A stretch of 64,000 nt of DNA, taken from positions 8,680,001 to 8,744,000 of the forward strand of contig JAHQIY010000003.1 in the NCBI GenBank assembly GCA_019054805.1, written 5' to 3'. Position 1 is the stretch's first letter; each line of letters opens with the position of its first letter. The position numbers and the translations under genes are program-made. Shown here piece by piece: positions 36,681 through 48,540 of the stretch. The notes beneath the pieces were generated by a model that saw only the letters and a program-made list of their open reading frames with translations, was not told the origin of the DNA and ran no database searches. This DNA is from Brachionus manjavacas (lineage: Eukaryota > Rotifera > Eurotatoria > Ploima > Brachionidae).

Positions 36681-36768
36681 TGCCCCAGGAGAGGCTCGAA
36701 CTCTCGACCTTCGCATCGCTAAACTGTATTTATAAGTACGACGCTCTAACCGACTGAGCTACTCGGGC
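36681..36768 (-). tRNA. tRNA-Ile (anticodon UAU) with a 14-base intron
   Basis: The 88-base gene folds as a cloverleaf. The acceptor stem is GCCCGAG with CTGGGGC (one G-G mismatch at the fifth pair), the D arm is GCTCAGTCGGTTAGAGC, the anticodon stem TCGTA pairs with TGCGA, and the T arm is GAGAG TTCGAGC CTCTC with discriminator A. The anticodon loop CTTATAA is split after position 37 by a 14-base intron (AATACAGTTTAGCG). UAU tRNA-Ile genes with an intron at this place are usual in animals. Removing the intron leaves 74 bases. Confidence 0.92.
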
Positions 36769-36941
36769 TTCAAGATTTAAGACAAATAAAAATAAATAAA
36801 AAACTTTATTTTTTAAATTTCAGTAATGATCATAAAATTGTCTTTTAAGAATTTTTCACATGTGATACAAAAATTTTACTTAAAATACAGTGATAAAATT
36901 TAAAAATTAAATTATTTATTATTTTGTTTTAAAAACATAAA

Positions 36942-38180
36942 ATGGAATCTGATAAAAAATTGGTTGAAGTTGCCATCAACAATGTAATGCAGCCAACTGA
37001 TCAAGAGTCAAGCAAAAAATTCAATTCAGAAGTAAAAGGCTATGATTTTAATCAAGGTGTAAATTATGATAAAATCCTCAGCACCTATGTTCACACCGGA
37101 TTTCAAGCTAGCAATCTCGGAAAAGCAATTAATGAAGTCAATAGAATGGTATGATTGACTAAAAAGTAAATAAAACCAAAAATTCAATTGAATTAAAAAA
37201 TATTAAAGATAAAATGTAAACTGTCTAATTTACCGGAAGAAAAAAAAGATTCAATTATAACTAAAACAAACTGTACTATATTCCTAGGCTACACCTCAAA
37301 TATGATCTCATGTGGCATGAGAGAGTACATAAGATTTTTAGTTCAGCACAAAATGGTTAAAAAAAAGACTTTGGAAAATTTATAAAGAGTAATAAATTAT
37401 TTTATGAAGGTCGATTGTTTGGTTTGTACTGCTGGAGGCATTGAAGAAGACTTCATCAAATGTCTGGCACCAACATTGAACGGTGACTTTCACTTGTCCG
37501 GTTCACAACTAAGAGCAGAAGGAATAAACCGAATAGGAAATTTGTTGATTCCAAATGATAACTACTGCAAATTTGAAGATTGGATCATGCCAATATTTGA
37601 CAAAATGGTAGAAGAACAGGAAAACAATAAAATAAATTGGACTCCTTCAAAAATAATCAATCGGTTAGGAAAAGAAATAGACAATCCAGATTCAGTGTAC
37701 TATTGGGCTTATAAAAATGACATTCCAGTGTTTAGTCCAGCATTGACCGATGGTTCACTAGGAGATATGATGTACTTTCATTCATATCGTAAGCCAGGTC
37801 TTGTTGTGGACATTCTTGAGGACTTACGCCTATTGAACAATTTAGCCGTTCATGCATGTAACACCGGAATGATTATACTTGGCGGAGGTCTTATTAAACA
37901 TCATGTTTTGAATGCAAATTTAATGAGAAATGGTGCAGATTTTTCTGTTTTTATTAACACAGCAAGCGAGTTTGATGGTAGTGATGCCGGAGCTAGTCCA
38001 GATGAAGCAATATCATGGGGGAAAATACGCAGAGATGCTAAACCTGTTAAAGTAGATTAAATTTTTATTTATTTTGATAATTATTTCATTTAAATTTTTA
38101 AGGTTTTCGCAGAAGCCACTTTAGTGTTCCCTTTGTTAGTTGGTGAAACTTTTGCTAAAAATTTTCCATATAAAAATTAG
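36942..38180 (+). CDS. DHPS: Deoxyhypusine synthase
   Basis: Transfers the aminobutyl group of spermidine, using NAD, to one lysine of eIF5A as the first step of hypusine formation in the cytosol. Exons 36942-37148, 37209-37355, 37410-38051 and 38103-38180 are all joined in phase 0 and give 357 residues, close to the 369 of the human enzyme. Recognisable motifs are [79 protein letters not shown] and SWGKIR, whose lysine matches the catalytic Lys329 of the human protein. The last short exon encodes [20 protein letters not shown]. No frameshift or missing key residue was seen. The coding end lies 3 bases from that of the opposing gene. Confidence 0.96.
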
Positions 38181-38183
38181 TTA

Positions 38184-40091
38184 TTAATTAATTATAAAAA
38201 AATAAAAGTAAACCGGTATTTCTATATTTCTTTTCTTGTCATGTGTATTCTTGAGTCTATTAAGGGTCATGTCGCACTGAAAAATGCACCATTTGTCCAA
38301 ATCCAGTAATGATATTAGACCTCGGCCATAAATTTCTAAATCATTTGAACCATCTTTGTTTTCCCAAAATTTCCACCAAATTTTTTTGGATATCTTTAAA
38401 ATAATATTTATTTGTGATTAATTCTTTTTACCAAAAAGGTTTACCAAGCTTTTTTTAGTAAATAAAGCTTCCATGTTTTTAATTAAATCATTTTTAAAAA
38501 GAAAACTATATGTTTGGATTATATCCTTAGAGATTTTGTTTATGTTAATGGACGCAACCATTCTTGTCAATTCAAAATCAAAGTTATTCTAAAAACAATT
38601 ATAAAAAATAGCTTCGAATTAGTTAAATTTTTATTTACTTCTTGTAACAAGGTATTTATTCGCTGGGCATAATATTCGGTTTTGTTTGCTCCGATTAAAA
38701 CTTTTAATTTTTTTTTTAAATTCATTTAGAAAAAAAATATTTTTTACTTATTGTCCTTAGCGACTCGCAATACTTTGAGTCAAAATTTCCAGAACATTTT
38801 TTAAATGGATCACTTTTTGATTGATGGGTCAATTTTTTTAAAACTCTAACAATAGCTTCAAATTGATGTGATTTCAGTTTTGACAAAAAAAAATTTAGAT
38901 CTTTAAATGAATTCAACTCAATAGATGATGAACAGTTTAATACTAACGCTTGAAAACTTTTATCCAATATACCACAAAATTTCTTCATTTAATTCAATAA
39001 TTTTAATTAAACCAATAACAAGAAAAAAATTGTAAATTACTCGGACTATACACTCAATATTATTTAATTCCAGCTCATTGTTATTTTTATCGAACAATTT
39101 TGAAATTAAATCTGTTGTTTCTTCACTTTTTATTTTTTCAAACAAGTTTTTTTTTAAAATGCCTTTATTGTCCTCCTTTTTAGAGCTTAAAAACTCAACT
39201 GTATGATCTAAATTTAAAAACTCTAAGCTGTAATATTTAAAAAATTTTAAATACCTTCAAAAAAATTAATTATTTTGCGTAAATGTTCTTTGTCTGAGTC
39301 TATTAAAACTTCAATAATACTATTAAAATTATTTCTATTCTAAAATATTAAGTTATATAAAAAAAAATTAATTTTTTTTTTCAAATTACTTCTAAAAAGT
39401 CATTAAATAGTAAAATATCAAGTTTGTATAAAGGCTGTGATAATGCAAAGATAATCAAAAATGTCAGAGGATGAGTATATAAATATTTTTCAATTTTACT
39501 ACCAAAATTCTAAGAAAGTCATTTTATTACTAAATAAAAAATTAGGCCAAATTTACCGATTCCAAATTTTGCTTTGCCTGGTTATCAAATTCAGTAATAA
39601 GCTCAAGTCTCTTTTTACTCGACTTACTTGACAACATATGAATAATCCAAAGCATACGATTTTCTTTAAAAAAAATATTTATCCAAACAAATAAATAGAT
39701 AACTGGCACGCTTCATCTAAAAGTGTACCAGAAAGGCGGCCCGATAGTGGCCTTAGCATAAGTCAAAATAAATAAATGAATAGATAAGCGTTTACCTTTG
39801 AGAGCAAAGCTTAAAATATGTGCCTCCAAAGAAAGATGGGTTGGATAGTAATTTTCATTAGTTAAAGGTGAATTAATAATGTTTTTGACTGATGAACTGT
39901 TAGTAAAAATTTTACATGTTTTCTCTGAATAATCAGGAAATAGCTTCTTAATTAAAAATTAAAATTACAAAATATGAAAATTTTAATCTATTTACTTTTT
40001 TTGAATTAATTTTGAATCGGTTGAAACTTATTTGTGTGGATTTATTTATCAAACACACATAATAAATAAGATATATCAATATAGGATTCAT
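38184..40091 (-). CDS. Ten-exon gene of unknown function
   Basis: Exons 40091-39996, 39946-39796, 39663-39557, 39509-39390, 39339-39255, 39222-39041, 38982-38748, 38700-38639, 38588-38445 and 38393-38184 join with consistent phase and GT-AG borders to give 463 residues. The first exon encodes a hydrophobic start (MNPILIYLIYYVCLINK) that could be a signal or anchor, or the true start may lie elsewhere. The rest is rich in Leu, Ile, Lys and Asn and looks largely alpha-helical, with segments such as LSLEAHILSFAL, NRMLWIIHMLSSK and LISLLDLDKWCIFQC. I do not recognise a family; a helical-repeat protein is possible. It converges on the deoxyhypusine synthase gene, so the two 3' untranslated regions must overlap. 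Confidence 0.7.
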
Positions 40092-40760
40092 GATCTATGG
40101 GTAAAATATTCGAAAAATCTATTTTTATTCTCTAGAAATTAATTTAATTTAAAATTTAAACTCAATTAAATTCTAAATTCTATTCACAAAGAGTAATTTT
40201 TGATTTTTTAAGTGGATAGCCGCAATTTTTATTTGAAATTTTGAGCTTCAACTTTTCATGTTGTTGAAGCTCAAAATTATTCAAATTTATATTATGAGTG
40301 GATATGGAAGAATTAGGTAAATTATGATGATGTTATATGATTAAGACTGGCAGATCGGTTTCTAAACCGATCGAAATAAATGTTTAAAATTTAGAACCGA
40401 TTTTTAAGTTTTTAGTGAAAAAAAAAACAATAATCAAGTTTTTTTTTAAATATATTTAAAAAACATTTATAGACCAAATTTATTAAACGCAGCAGTTAGC
40501 TAATTAGTTTATTTCTTTAAAAAAAATTCTAACATTATCTTGATTTTTAGTTTATGAAGATGTTGAGGTTGATAATTCTTCAGATTTTTTTAATTGAATA
40601 TTTTAGGTCTCATTATAAATACAAGAATTAAAAAAAATTTCGAAAATGAATTTCGATACAAAACACATTTTTCTTACAAATCCAACAAATAAACAAAAAA
40701 TTTAAAGTAAAACTACAGATTAATTATTTAGTTAATTAATTTAATTTCGATTAAAAACTT

Positions 40761-43700
40761 TATGTCAGGCTGGGTAGATGTAACAAGCCTGACATACAGT
40801 TGCCAATCACCTGTAGTTCCATGTAACAAGTGGTGTTCCACAGGATAATGTTCTCTAATCGATTTTGTTTATAAAGCATATAAGCGATTGCACTTAATCA
40901 AAAGAAAAAAAATGTGATCATTTATGGTGTGCAAGAATCAAAGAAAGAGATTTTAACAGACAGGAGGGCAGAAGATGAAGAAAAATTCAAACAATTTCTG
41001 ACCACTATTGGAAAAGGTGATGTCAAGCCAGTGTATTCGAGACGCTTGAGATCTAAAGACCAAAGTAAACCAGGCCCAATTCTAGTAGAACTCAAAGAAG
41101 AAGCAAACAGAAATCCACTACTCCTAGCAGCCAAAAAGTTGCGAGATTCAAATAATTTCAAATCTATTTATCTTAGTCCAGATTTGACTGAAACCGAAAA
41201 AGCTTTAGACTATGAATTGAGGAAACAAAGAAACGAAGCAAATAATGGTCTTTCACAAGACTCGCCCTTTCGATATGGCATCCGTGGAAATCAGATCGTC
41301 AAATTCAAGAACCAATAATCGTTCATCAAAAGCGTCATCACGTGTGGATAATCTCGAATCTTTAAAATGTATGTATTTAAATGCTACTTCCTTGGACAAT
41401 AAACTTGATGAATTCAGTGTTGTTATTGAAACATATGGCCCACAAATTGTGGCAGTTAGTGAGACTTGGTTTAAGAGTATCTCAAATGCAAACATTAAAG
41501 GATACAATTTGTATAGAAAGGACAGAAGTGATGGACGCAGAGGCGGGGTGTATGTCTCTACATTGATGAAAATATCGATTCATTTGAATTAAATGATGCA
41601 GGTTTTAATTTAAGTAAAATAGAAAAAATTTCGGTAGTTGTTAACTTTAACTGTGAAAAGTATTTAGTTGGCTGTCTTTATAGGCCAAACGATTTTGTTG
41701 ATATGAACGATTTTGATTTAGTCTTCAAACAAGCTAAAGACTTTGTGGATGAAAGAGGTCTTAAGGATATTCTAATAATGGGTGACTTTAACTTTCCATC
41801 AATCATCTGGTCAAATGGCTGTGTTTCAGAAATCTTAAACGAAAATGGCATCGAACATAAATTAAGCGAGACGCTAAGCGACACTTTTCTATATCAGCAA
41901 ATAATTGTTCCAACATTTTAAATGTCAAACGAAAAAGCTGTCAACATTTTGGATTTTATTTTCACGACTCAGTCTGGCAGTGTGTATGCAATCGATACAA
42001 AATTTGTGCCTGGTAACATTAATTAAGGACATCTGGTTATCTTTTTCAATTTTGTACTCAAAAACAAGGTTAGTTAGCAATCATATATTATTGAAAAATT
42101 TATTTATAGTAAAGCTGACTTTGAAAATTTCTAATTTTCTAATAAATATTGATTGGGTGCACTTATTTGAGAATTTAAATATTCAGGAAATGTACAATGA
42201 GTTTATTTTCTATGTCAGCGAAGCTAGTAATCAATTCATTTCAGTGACGGATGGCTCTAAAAAGAAAAGTATCTCAAAACCTTGGATAAAAGATGATCTC
42301 AAGATCTTAATTAGGAATAAAAAAAATCTTAGATACAGGAACTGTCCATGTAAGGAAATTAATCTTTATAATGATTACAAAAGTATCTGTAAATTAGTTT
42401 CTTCGGAAAAAAAAAGAGCCAGACTAACTTATGAACAAAATTAAGTGGATAAAGCTAAGAAGAATCCAAAATAATTATTCAAATATCTAAATGATCAACA
42501 AGTAAACAGAGAACCAATCAAAGCATTAAAGAAGTCAAACAATGAATTAACACAAGAACCGAAAGAGATGACAAATCTACTAAATAAATGTTTTCATGAT
42601 GTTTTTGTTATTGAACAAGATGGGGAGCTTCCACCTTTTGTAGCTGAACTTAATGAAAACTGTTCAGAATATATTGACATTAAACCAAATGATATTAGTT
42701 ATGAAGTGGTTTATAAAAAATTACAAGACCTTAATCAAAATAAATCATGTGGTGTAGACAAGCTTCATCCGCTATTGTTAAAAAACTGTGCAGACGCCTT
42801 TACTGTTCCTTTAACTATAATTTTCAGAAATTCTTTATCTAATAGTCAGCTTCAAATACAATTCAGATCAGCAAATATTACTCCATTGTTTAAAAAAGGT
42901 GATAAATCAACGGCCAGCAATTTTCGTCCCGTGTCTTTAACTTCAATTCCGTGCAAAATTATCGAAAGCATAATAAGAACCAAAATGGAAGACTATCTTT
43001 ATAAGAAAAATATTATATCTAAAGAACAGCATGGATTTGTCATGCAAAAGTCATGTACATCTAATTATATGGAAACTCTAGATTTCATCTAGACAAAAGT
43101 ATTCTTGTTGATGTAATTCTGCTGGATTTTGCGTAGGCATTTTATACTATCCGTACAGACGACTAATAGCTAAATTGAAAGCTTATGGCTTTGATGGTCT
43201 GACACTAAAATGGATTGAAGCTTTCTTGAAAAATAGAACACAACGAGTTGTTCAAGGTAAAATTTTGTCGGATTGGGTTGAGATTTTTAGCGATGTACCA
43301 CAAGGATCAGTGATTGGTCCACTTTTGTTCGTTTTGTATATCAATGATCTACCAAAAGGAATAGAGAATATTGTCAAAATGTATGCAGATTATACAAAAA
43401 TATTCTCGCAAACGGTATCAGAAATAAGCGCAGTGAAACTTCAATCAGATTTAGATATAATTTTCAAGTAGACTCAAGATTGGCTTCTTCTCTTCATCAC
43501 ATCAAAATGTCTGGTTATGCATTATGGTCATAAAAACAAAGAATTCACTTATTTTATTAATGTTAAACAGTTTTAAACGTCTGAAACCGAAAGAGATCTT
43601 GGAGTTATCTTTAATACAAATCTCAAATGGAAAAATCAAGTGATAGAGGCTACAAACAAAGCAAATCAAATGTTGGGTCGCATCAGGAAATTATTCGCTC

Positions 43701-44275
43701 GTTTTGATTGCAAGTTATTCAGATCATTGTATTTAACTTTTGTTCGTCCTCTTTTGGAATTTGCTGTGCCTGTTTTGTCTCCATTTCTTAAGTCGGATTG
43801 TGAGAATCTTGAGAGGATTCAACGCAGAGCTACCAAATTTGTTTCTTCAATTAGAAACAAACCGCATGAAAGCAGATTGAAGGCTTTGAACATTCCAAAT
43901 CTTGTGGAAAGAAGAAAAAGAGTTGATATAATTCAATTATACAAGTTCATGCATGGAATAGAAATGTTTGAATAAAGCAACAATTTTAATGTCACCAAAA
44001 TCCAAGGAATAGGTCACTGCTTCAAATATCACAAAGAAATTTCGAGGCTCCAACATAGAGATAACTTTTTTTTCAACAGAACCGCTAACAAATGGAACTC
44101 ACTGCCAAATCAATTAGTTGAAGCCCCTAATGTTAACAGCTTTAAAGCAGGCATTGATTGCTGGATGAGCAGCAATCAATCACATCAGCTGTCATAGTGT
44201 GCCTTATCAGCCCACTCGCTGGCTAGCCAGCAACAGTCAAAACTACTACTACTACTACTACTATTTTGAAAATTT
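40761..44275 (+). mobile_element. Near full-length but broken CR1-like non-LTR retrotransposon
   Basis: The 5' region has an inverted repeat TATGTCAGGCT/AGCCTGACATA (40761-40797). An open stretch at 40914-41318 resembles the N-terminal domain seen in CR1-like first ORFs (VIYGVQESK, then YLSPDLTETEK). Endonuclease motifs follow: LKCMYLNATSLDNKLDEF, SETWFKS and MGDFNFPSIIW (to about 41920). The reverse transcriptase has NFRPVSLTSIPCKIIE (about 42920), EQHGF and DVPQGSVIGPLLFVLYINDL (about 43300). Its catalytic box reads YADY where YADD is expected. The C terminus is at 43640-43975, and the tail ends in ACT repeats (44250-44270). Frame breaks separate these parts, so it is inactive. Its tail resembles that of the fragment at 8668-9300. 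Confidence 0.9.
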
Positions 44276-44340
44276 TAATTTAAATAGTTAAAACGGTTAT
44301 TTTCAAACCGTAACAAGTAAAATGAGGATTACACTATTAA

Positions 44341-44770
44341 ATGAAACAAGGAAGTGGTTCAATTGAAATTTGGTGCTGCGTGAGCTAATATGGTCTAGGA
44401 TTTTTTTCTGTATTTGATGGAAGACTTAATTCTCACAGATATGTTGATATTTTAAGGGATAAGCTACTTCCATCAATGGATATGTTGTGACTCAAAACAT
44501 ATCCATTGATGCAACAGGTATCTTCTTCTAACAGGCCTAAATATTTCACAATGCTTCTTGTTGTCGTGCCAAAATAGTGAAATAATGGTTCCAAGAAATA
44601 AATATTGAAGTCTAATCTTGGTCATTGGATGAGCTGAAGGAAATCGTCCAAAATATTCTAAATAATTTACCAAAATCCATTTAGACGACCTAATAGACTC
44701 AATGCCAAAAAGAATTAGTGAGTGTTTGAAGAATAAAGGCGGTTTAACGCTTTTTATAAGCATTATTCAA
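44341..44770 (+). mobile_element. Tc1/mariner-like transposase relic
   Basis: Translation in broken frames gives GSGSIEIWCCVS, then VFDGRLNSHRYVDILRDKLL, and further on IDSMPKRISECLKNKGGL. These match the order and spacing of Tc1-type transposases (GGSIMVWG-like block, RYIDIL-like block and the C-terminal DSMPKRI-like block). Stops and frameshifts are numerous. Inverted ends were not found. Confidence 0.75.
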
Positions 44771-44849
44771 GTCGTTTCTTAACTTATTCACAATCAAGAA
44801 AATTAAGCAATTTTTATTGTCTTCTTCTAATTAAAAAAACAAATTATTA

Positions 44850-45540
44850 TTATTTATTTGTTTTCTGTTAAAGCATACGCTCCTTCAGATAAAAAAAAAT
44901 AAAATAAGACTAAATAAAATAATTAAAATATTTTTAATTTAAAGTAAATTATTTTTCATTTATCAATGAAAGGATGAGATACAAAAAGTTAATAATAATT
45001 AAAGAGTTGTTTAGTTAATAAAAAGATGGAGTTGAAAGAAAAAAATAAAAAAAATAAAAAATATAGATAAGATCTTAAGAGTCAGAAAATTTTTACCAGA
45101 TTGTTCATTTGCTAATATTTTATTATTTTCAACATATGAATAAAGTCTGTTGTAAAATATTCTTTCCAGTAATTTTCCAAAGCAACTTGTAACACCTATT
45201 AGACGATAGTTATTAGGGTCGGAAGGAAACTCTTTTTTTTTAAGAATCATAGAAATCTTTGCGATCTTCCAAGCTTCAGGGATAAAATCATGTTTTAAGC
45301 AAAGGTTAAAGAACTCAAGGACTCTTATTTAGAAAGTATTCGGAAGATTTTTAAGCATTTTATTATGGATTCCATCAAAACCTATTGATCTTTAGCTTTG
45401 TTGATAGCTTCTTTTAGCTCGTAAAGTGTAATTTCAACAAATTTAATATTCGGTTTCCTGTTAAAATAATCATTGACAAATTTATGAACTTCTCTATCAG
45501 AACTAATGAATGGATTGTCATTTAAATCCAATTTTTTTAA
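44850..45540 (-). mobile_element. Family A retrotransposon fragment, minus strand
   Basis: The 3' tail signature, reversed, lies near 44870-44900 (CTGAAGGAGCGTATGC on the minus strand). Upstream on the minus strand is a reverse transcriptase piece at 45011-45250 with NNYRLIGVTSCFGKLLERI and EQSG, and a broken continuation to about 45530. Large internal parts are missing, so this is a deleted copy. Confidence 0.8.
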
Positions 45541-45608
45541 ATAATTGAATAAATATTGACATAGGAATAAAAGAGTATATTAATATTTCTATTAATATTC
45601 TATTGAAT

Positions 45609-45639
<31 letters not shown>

Positions 45640-45646
<7 letters not shown>

Positions 45647-45810
45647 TTCCACCCAAGGTTCCAAAAATAGCAAACCCTTTAAAGAGTTGTTGTTCTTTAA
45701 GACTCAAAATCTCAACGATAAAACTAAAATATACTAAAAAAGTATATATATTCTGTAAGAGCATAAAATTCTCTACATGCTAATGTAATTTAGAAGAAAA
45801 AAAAAAGGTG
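45640..45810. repeat. Dispersed repeat, copy 1
   Basis: About 165 bases from TTCCAAAAATAGCAAACCCT to the run of A near 45805 recur at 63300-63455 with roughly nine in ten bases matching. It follows a run of about 30 A residues (45610-45640). The family is not recognised. Confidence 0.75.
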
Positions 45811-45963
45811 TGGCGGTTTTTGTTGGCTAAAAAAAGGAAAAAAATGAAAATCATGATTTTTAACAAATTTGTATATTATTATAATGATATATATATATAT
45901 AATTGATTTTTTTTTTCTAAATTTAAGTAAAAACTTACTTAAGTATAAATAAAATTTCGTGAA

Positions 45964-46105
45964 AAATGTCTAAAAAATCAAAATATAATCAATCTCGTGT
46001 TAATCTGATGAATCGGAAAATGAAGAAGAGATGGTGACCATATATAAATGGCCGAAAACTTCTTAGTAACAAACACGAGATCGATTATATTTTGATTTTT
46101 TAGGC
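45964..46105. repeat. Short inverted-repeat element
   Basis: AAAAAATCAAAATATAATCA...CTCGTGTT at 45970 is matched by its reverse complement ending near 46102, with a spacer of about 75 bases. The next sequence (46100-46165) recurs in inverted orientation at 63170-63250, so this element lies inside the larger dispersed repeat. Confidence 0.7.
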
Positions 46106-46204
46106 ATTACGAATTTTGAATCAAAAATATGAAATTCAGATAGCACTAAATTTTTGAATTTCGTGAACTTTACTTAATTAAGATGAATAAAAAGCAGAGC
46201 CAAA

Positions 46205-48540
46205 AATTAGAACTTCTAATTTTTTTAGATTAAATAGCAACTACCATGAGCTACTCGACCTTTTTCTTTGCTCTCCTAATCTAGTGGATATGGTACTTGA
46301 CTTTAACTTTAAATCTGACTGGGACATGACCAGTGATCATTTTCCAGTCTCAATAAATACATCCTTGAGCTATAGCTCAATAAAGCAAGATGAAGTTAGA
46401 CTATAAACGAGCAGACTTGAGTAATTTCAGAAACCTGTTAGATAATACGCCTAAGTTAGAAAAAGATCCATGTGTAGAAACTATGAACGATTTAATTTCT
46501 AGTTTGATTATTGAATTTAGTAGTTTAGCAATTCCTTCTAAAAGTCAATATCAATACAAGTCAAGTAAAGAAGATTAATTAGACGTAGACTTAAAAAGAT
46601 CATTTACTAATGTTAAAATGCGAGTTAATAATTCGCTCACCGCTACGCTAAGACTTAACCTTAGAAATCTTAAAAACGAAAATTTGCTAAAATTTTTTAA
46701 AGAAACAGGTAAAAATTCAGCATCAAGTCTTCCTTTTTGACGTAGAATCCTTTTTGGAAAGAAAAAAACTTCTAAATCTTCTAAATCTGTCCCGACATTA
46801 TACAAAGATGGTTGCGAGTTTAACTCTGATTTTGAAAAAAGTAACCTATTTGGATCTAACTTAGAATCAACTTTTGTCCTTAATAATCATAAGAATAACT
46901 GTTTTGATAGTGAAGTCGCTGAAAAAATCTCAAATTTTCTAAAGTCCGATAAACCATCTATCTTTGACCACAAATCTTTATCGGGGCTCAAAAGAGCCAT
47001 CCAAAAGACTAACGAAAGATCGGCACCTGGTCTTGATAAAATCTCCAATTTAATGCTTAAGAATCTACCTGATAAATTGATAAATGATTTACCAACTTTA
47101 TTTAACCAAAGTTTAACTCTCCGTTAAGTCCCCAAAAAATGGAAAACAGTCTGTATTAGGATGATCCCAAAAAAAGAAGGCTTCTCTAACGACCCTAACA
47201 ATTACAGACCTATAAGCATTACGAGCTGCCTTGGAAAATTTTAGAAAGAATAGTCACCAATAGGCTAGAAAAGTTTTTAGTGGAGAATTCTATCATAATC
47301 AAGGAGCAGTCAGGTTTCCGTAGAAACAGAAGAACAGCTGATAATGATAACTTATTCTTCTTAATTCAAAAAGTCAGTGAATGCTTTGTGCTCAAAAAAA
47401 GTGTATGTAGTGTTTGTAGTTCCAAAGCTTTTGATCGAGTATGGCACGATGGGCTTATTAAATATTCCTAAATATATAATACAGTGGGTCATCTCATTTC
47501 TTCATCAAAGGCAATTTCAAGTTAATCTGAATGGCCTCTAAAGTGAATTCTTTTATATCAAGGCTGGTGTTCCCCAAGGTTCAGTTATTAGCCCCCTACT
47601 TTTCAGTATTTATATTAACGATATTCCGAAGAGGAACAAATCTTACCACAGCTACACTTTGCTCTTTGCAGACGATCTTGTTACTTATTTCATAAATAAA
47701 AAACCTGGTAACATTCAAGCCTCAACAAATAATTATCCGAAGGTATTAGAGCCATGGCTAGTAAAATGGAAAATGAATGTATCAGCAACCAAATCCTCGT
47801 ACACAATTTTCTCTAAAAACAAAAAAAAACTTAACCTAAAACTGAATATATTAATTATCTCCCGTGTACCAATACAATCAAATTCTTAGGTATAATTTTG
47901 GACAATAAACTTTCTTTTAAGAACTACATTGATGAGATAAAGGAGAAATGAAACTCATTAAGATTAAACTTAATTAAGATATTATCTAACAAAAGTTGGG
48001 GACTTCACAAAAGTCAATCCACCTAATACAAGTACACTTTATAAAACCTAATCGGATCAATCATTGACTACTCATTCCATGCTTAAACCTACTTTCAAAT
48101 GAGTCTAATAGGAAACTTCAAGTTATTCAAAATACACCCATACGTTCAATATTAAAACTGAAAATGGACACTCCTCTAGAGCAACTTCACTATCTAGCCT
48201 TGGATAAACTAAAAACTCATAGGATAGACAATCGTCTTTTTTATTTCAGTGAGAACTATATCAGGTGTTTTCTAAAAAACTCAGTACCTCTGGTAACTAA
48301 GCTAGTAAAAGAATATAGAGCTTTAGTTAACCCTAAAGAAATATGCAATTTTGCAACTCCATTGTACCTCCTAATTGATGAATTTTTCCTGATTTTACTT
48401 GAAAACTTCATTCTCACTTACTTCTCAACAACTAATTATTAACATTCGTTAACTGACCATGTATTCTAAATATATATAACTCACAGAAACTTTTTTTTCT
48501 GAAGTTTCTTGGCTCGACAAGAATTTAATAATAAATAAAA
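46205..48540 (+). mobile_element. Family A retrotransposon, broken copy
   Basis: The copy starts in the end of the endonuclease region (MTSDHFPVS-like at 46330). It continues through the reverse transcriptase with NNYRPISITSCLGKF-like, EQSGFRRNRRTADN, KAFDRVWHDG, GVPQGSVISPLLFSIYINDI and an intact FADD box (47665). The 3' tail with CTGAAGTTTCTTGGCTCG near 48500 closes the copy. It is close in sequence to the copy at 1-3410 and carries several stops and frameshifts. Confidence 0.88.
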
